Part shown: piece by piece, positions 6,395-8,326 of the stretch
Position numbering within the stretch: the first letter of the stretch is position 1
Layout: every line of letters starts with the position of its first letter
NCBI GenBank assembly: GCA_964611585.1
Contig: CAZTAK010000090.1
Span: forward strand, 1-8,326
DNA: 8,326 nucleotides
Direction: 5' to 3'
Origin: CAZTAK01 sp964611585
GTDB lineage: Bacteria; Pseudomonadota; Alphaproteobacteria; SHVP01
The notes under the pieces: generated by a model
Database searches by the model: none
What the model was told of the DNA's origin: nothing
The model's input: only the letters and a program-made list of their open reading frames with translations
Translations under genes and position numbers: made by a program

Positions 6395-6623
6395 CCGCCC
6401 CCCCTATCTTATGGAAATCGCCCGACCGCAATAGATACTGAAGGAATTGGCCCGCCGCCGTCCAGGTATCCTGACCGGCTCTCGCCTGGTGGGGCGCGCG
6501 TAACGAAACTGCGGCCCGCGTTTCCAGAGCCCAAGTATCGGTCCGGCGGTGGGCAGGAACAAGCTTGGCGCGCCCGGCAGGATGAAAGTGCGAACTGGGT
6601 TTTGGTGGTTTCTTTACCTCGCC

Positions 6624-7823
6624 TCAGTGTCCGCTAGCAGCCACAAGCGGAAACGAAGGAATGATGTGGGTCTGGGCGACGAAGCCGATCCTAGCAACGC
6701 CGCCTCGGTTCAGGCCCTTTCGGTGGCGCGCCCGGCGGGCAGCTCCCCAGCCAGCCCCAGTGGCGTACCGCGACTCATTCGCCCTTCCTGTGCGCGTTTT
6801 GCCGAAATCGCGCACCATTTTCGAGAAGACCCGCTCGCGGCTGCGCCGCTCGGCAATCGTCTCGCGGTTGAGAGCTTCTTCGGCACGCAGCTTGCGGAAG
6901 CTTTCCAGCCGGCGCGCCGGCAGGGTGCCCGCGATCACCGCCGCCGATACAGCACAGCCTGGTTCGCCGCCGTGGTTGCAATCGCGAAACGAGCAGCCGG
7001 CGGCCAGTTCCTCGACGTCCGCGAATGCCGCCGAGATGCCGTCGGCCGCGTTGTACAGCTGCAACTCGCGTAGCCCGGGCGTGTCCGCCAGCCAGCCACC
7101 GCCCTGCAGCGGCAGCAACACCCTTTCAGTGGTCGTATGGCGGCCCTTCGAGTCGTCCTCGCGGATCGGCGCCGTGCGCTGCTCGTCGGAGCCGCGCAAC
7201 GTGTTCGCCAGCGAGGACTTGCCCGTCCCTGACGATCCCAGCAGCGCCACCGTCTGCCCCGGCCCGCACCATGTCGCCAGAGGCGCTGCGCTTGCCGCGT
7301 CTCGGGCGTCGATGCATTCCACTACCACCTCGGGCCCCAGCGCCGCCGCCTCAGCAGCGTACGCAGCCGGATTGTCGCACAGGTCCGCCTTAGTCAGCAC
7401 CACCACCGGCATCGCTCCCGCTTCCAACGCCAGCGCGAGATAGCGCTCCAGCCGCGCCAGATTGAAGTCGTGGTTGCACGATGAAACCACAAACAAAACG
7501 TCCATGTTGGCAACGATCAGCTGGACCGTTCGTCCAGTTCCAGGCGCCTTGCGTTTCAGAACGCTCTTGCGTTCCAGCCGCCGTAACGGTCGGCGGGTCT
7601 GCGGGTCAAACAACAGCCAATCGCCCAGTGTTGTGCGGTCCTCGTCCTCGTCAGGGACGTGTGTGCCGGCTGACGGCGGCATCAAGGCTTCACAGTCGGC
7701 GCCTCGCAGCCATAGCTCGCCCCGCCGTACACGCAGCACACGGGCCGGCACCGCGGCCGGCCACTCCTCGGCCGTTACCTGCCCCTGAAAGTGCGCCGAC
7801 CAACCGAGATCCGCGAGCGTCAT
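6624..7823 (-). CDS. rsgA: Ribosome small subunit-dependent GTPase A (RsgA)
   Basis: RsgA is a late 30S-subunit assembly GTPase that binds near the decoding centre in the cytoplasm. All hallmarks are present: an N-terminal OB-like domain (about 20-95), and a circularly permuted GTPase core with G4 TKAD (144-147) before the P-loop GSSGTGKSS (196-204), G2 region GRHTTTER (227-234) and G3 DTPG (247-250). The zinc-binding C-terminal element is C277-x4-C282-x-H284-x5-C290, the same ligand spacing as in known RsgA. The family helical end RKLRAEEALNRETIAERRSRERVFSKMVRDFGK reaches about residue 342. The remaining 55 or so residues are Arg/Gly-rich and match nothing I recognise, making the protein longer (399) than the usual 300-360. 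The Shine-Dalgarno is weak, but MTLADLGWS is a typical N-terminus. No partner genes are nearby, as is common for rsgA. Confidence 0.95.
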   Translation of the reverse strand: MTLADLGWSAHFQGQVTAEEWPAAVPARVLRVRRGELWLRGADCEALMPPSAGTHVPDEDEDRTTLGDWLLFDPQTRRPLRRLERKSVLKRKAPGTGRTVQLIVANMDVLFVVSSCNHDFNLARLERYLALALEAGAMPVVVLTKADLCDNPAAYAAEAAALGPEVVVECIDARDAASAAPLATWCGPGQTVALLGSSGTGKSSLANTLRGSDEQRTAPIREDDSKGRHTTTERVLLPLQGGGWLADTPGLRELQLYNAADGISAAFADVEELAAGCSFRDCNHGGEPGCAVSAAVIAGTLPARRLESFRKLRAEEALNRETIAERRSRERVFSKMVRDFGKTRTGRANESRYATGAGWGAARRARHRKGLNRGGVARIGFVAQTHIIPSFPLVAASGH

Positions 7824-7844
7824 GACGAGAATGTGGTTTTGCTC

Positions 7845-7872
7845 CCGTGGCGTTGTTGACCTGTTCCCACGG
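7845..7872. repeat. Inverted repeat upstream of rsgA
   Basis: CCGTGG (7845-7850) and CCACGG (7867-7872) form a 6-bp inverted repeat with a 16-base loop, between the stop of the small minus-strand ORF (7891) and the rsgA start (7823). There is no T-tract, so I cannot tell a weak terminator from a leader structure. Confidence 0.35.
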
Positions 7873-7890
7873 TTAGTACCACGCGTTAGT

Positions 7891-8082
7891 TTAGACCATG
7901 CTTGGCATCTGGCGAGTGGCGATCGGCCCGTAGCCTCCGGCAGCGAAGGGCAGATCGGCGCCGTAGAGGCCGTGGGATTGGGCGTTGCGACTGACGGCAG
8001 CTTTGCCCTCGGGCGTGCGGGGACCGGTGCTGTGTTGCGCGTTGGCCCGGTTGGCCGCGCGTTTGGCGTCGGAGATGATCAT
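7891..8082 (-). CDS. Short hypothetical protein with STGPRTPEGK motif, probably truncated
   Basis: This 63-residue ORF has the N-terminal signature KRAANRANAQHSTGPRTPEGK, followed by AAVSRNAQSHGLYG (residues 7-42). I recognise this pattern from hypothetical proteins found in several bacterial phyla, often in multiple copies per genome, with the general form NAQxSTGPxTPEGKxxxxxNAxxHGL; no function is known to me. Those proteins usually continue well beyond the HGL segment, whereas here only 21 further residues follow before the TAA stop, so this is probably a remnant or a truncated copy. AAAGGA at 8091-8096, eight bases before the ATG, is a good ribosome binding site, and the motif lies in the frame that it opens. 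It precedes rsgA by 67 bases on the same strand. No membrane segment or signal peptide is seen. Confidence 0.6.
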   Translation of the reverse strand: MIISDAKRAANRANAQHSTGPRTPEGKAAVSRNAQSHGLYGADLPFAAGGYGPIATRQMPSMV

Positions 8083-8135
8083 GGGGGTGGTCCTTTCTGT
8101 GCAATGAAAAGGTCCTCTCCCAGATAACGGCTATA

Positions 8136-8153
8136 TGATTGGCGTTCCAATCA
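8136..8153. repeat. Perfect 7-bp palindrome
   Basis: TGATTGG (8136-8142) and CCAATCA (8147-8153) are separated by CGTT. It lies 54 bases upstream of the small ORF's start codon and overlaps the first tandem repeat unit, so it could be an operator, a hairpin or part of a mobile-element end. Confidence 0.5.
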
Positions 8154-8191
8154 CAGTCTCTGTCCCCATGATCACAATCAGTGTCCCCAAG
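8150..8191. repeat. Two-unit 21-bp tandem repeat
   Basis: Units 8150-8170 and 8171-8191 are directly adjacent and match at 17 of 21 positions. Shared blocks are ATCACA at the start and TGTCCCCA near the end of each unit. On the minus strand they read GGGGACA-type boxes. The GGGGACA/TGTCCCC boxes recall sequences around some transposon ends and REP-type repeats, which is an impression and not a match. Confidence 0.65.
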
Positions 8192-8326
8192 TGTGGCGGC
8201 CCTCACCCGATTGGCATCATCGGCCGCGCATGGCGCACACTTTCCCGATTTTTTCGAGGCATTTCCGCCGGTCGACCATCGCGCTACCTAGCCGATGTCG
8301 TGGCGAGCGCCGCTATTCGGCGGCCT

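Noticed and set aside
6661..7443. Plus-strand open frame of 260 codons
   Set aside because: It lies entirely antisense to rsgA, is rich in S, R, A and P, and has no recognisable domain.
8230..8326. Plus-strand frame open from ATG at 8230 to the window edge
   Set aside because: It has only 32 codons, is arginine-rich, and has no clear ribosome binding site or recognisable motif; too short to support.
8313..8326. Possible end of a minus-strand gene (codons for A-A-E and a TAG stop)
   Set aside because: Ala-Ala-Glu-stop is a plausible protein end in such genomes, but fewer than five codons are visible, so it cannot be distinguished from chance.

Overview
This is a GC-rich bacterial window whose gene content looks alphaproteobacterial. 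The evidence is the tRNA-Asn sequence, the Asp/Glu-racemase and cupin gene types, the codon bias toward G/C, and a dispersed palindromic repeat of the kind common in Rhizobiales and Rhodospirillales. The lineage is inferred from general resemblance, not from a search.

Left part, plus strand (1-1410): the window opens inside a tRNA-Asn(GUU) gene that lacks only its first four bases, followed by a clear hairpin and T-tract terminator. Next come two co-directional genes, probably one transcription unit. The first is an Asp/Glu racemase-superfamily enzyme (maleate isomerase / arylmalonate decarboxylase type) and the second a 100-residue cupin. A GC-rich hairpin follows the cupin. The pair suggests small-molecule (carboxylate or amino-acid derivative) catabolism, but the racemase-like protein lacks the cysteines used by the characterised enzymes.

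Middle part, minus strand (1611-4804): read from right to left there is a 10-TM EamA/DMT-type transporter with an odd C-terminal tail, a medium-chain dehydrogenase/reductase resembling 2-enoyl thioester reductases (GTG start), and 23 bases further an exported M23-family peptidase-like protein. The last two are spaced closely enough to be co-transcribed. The 4805-5173 gap holds only palindromic sequence.

Right part, minus strand (5174-8082): a cytoplasmic fusion of an OmpR-type winged-helix DNA-binding domain to an alpha/beta hydrolase (a candidate one-component regulator), then the ribosome-assembly GTPase RsgA, then a short ORF carrying only the start of a STGPRTPEGK-type hypothetical protein. 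Upstream of that ORF lies a 21-bp tandem repeat with neighbouring palindromes that could be the edge of a mobile element. The last 240 bases contain no convincing gene.

No complete new defence or mobile system is visible. The points most worth a second look are the regulator-hydrolase fusion, the two enzymes with altered catalytic residues (racemase-like and M23), the overlong C-termini of the transporter and RsgA, and the repeat cluster at 8136-8223.
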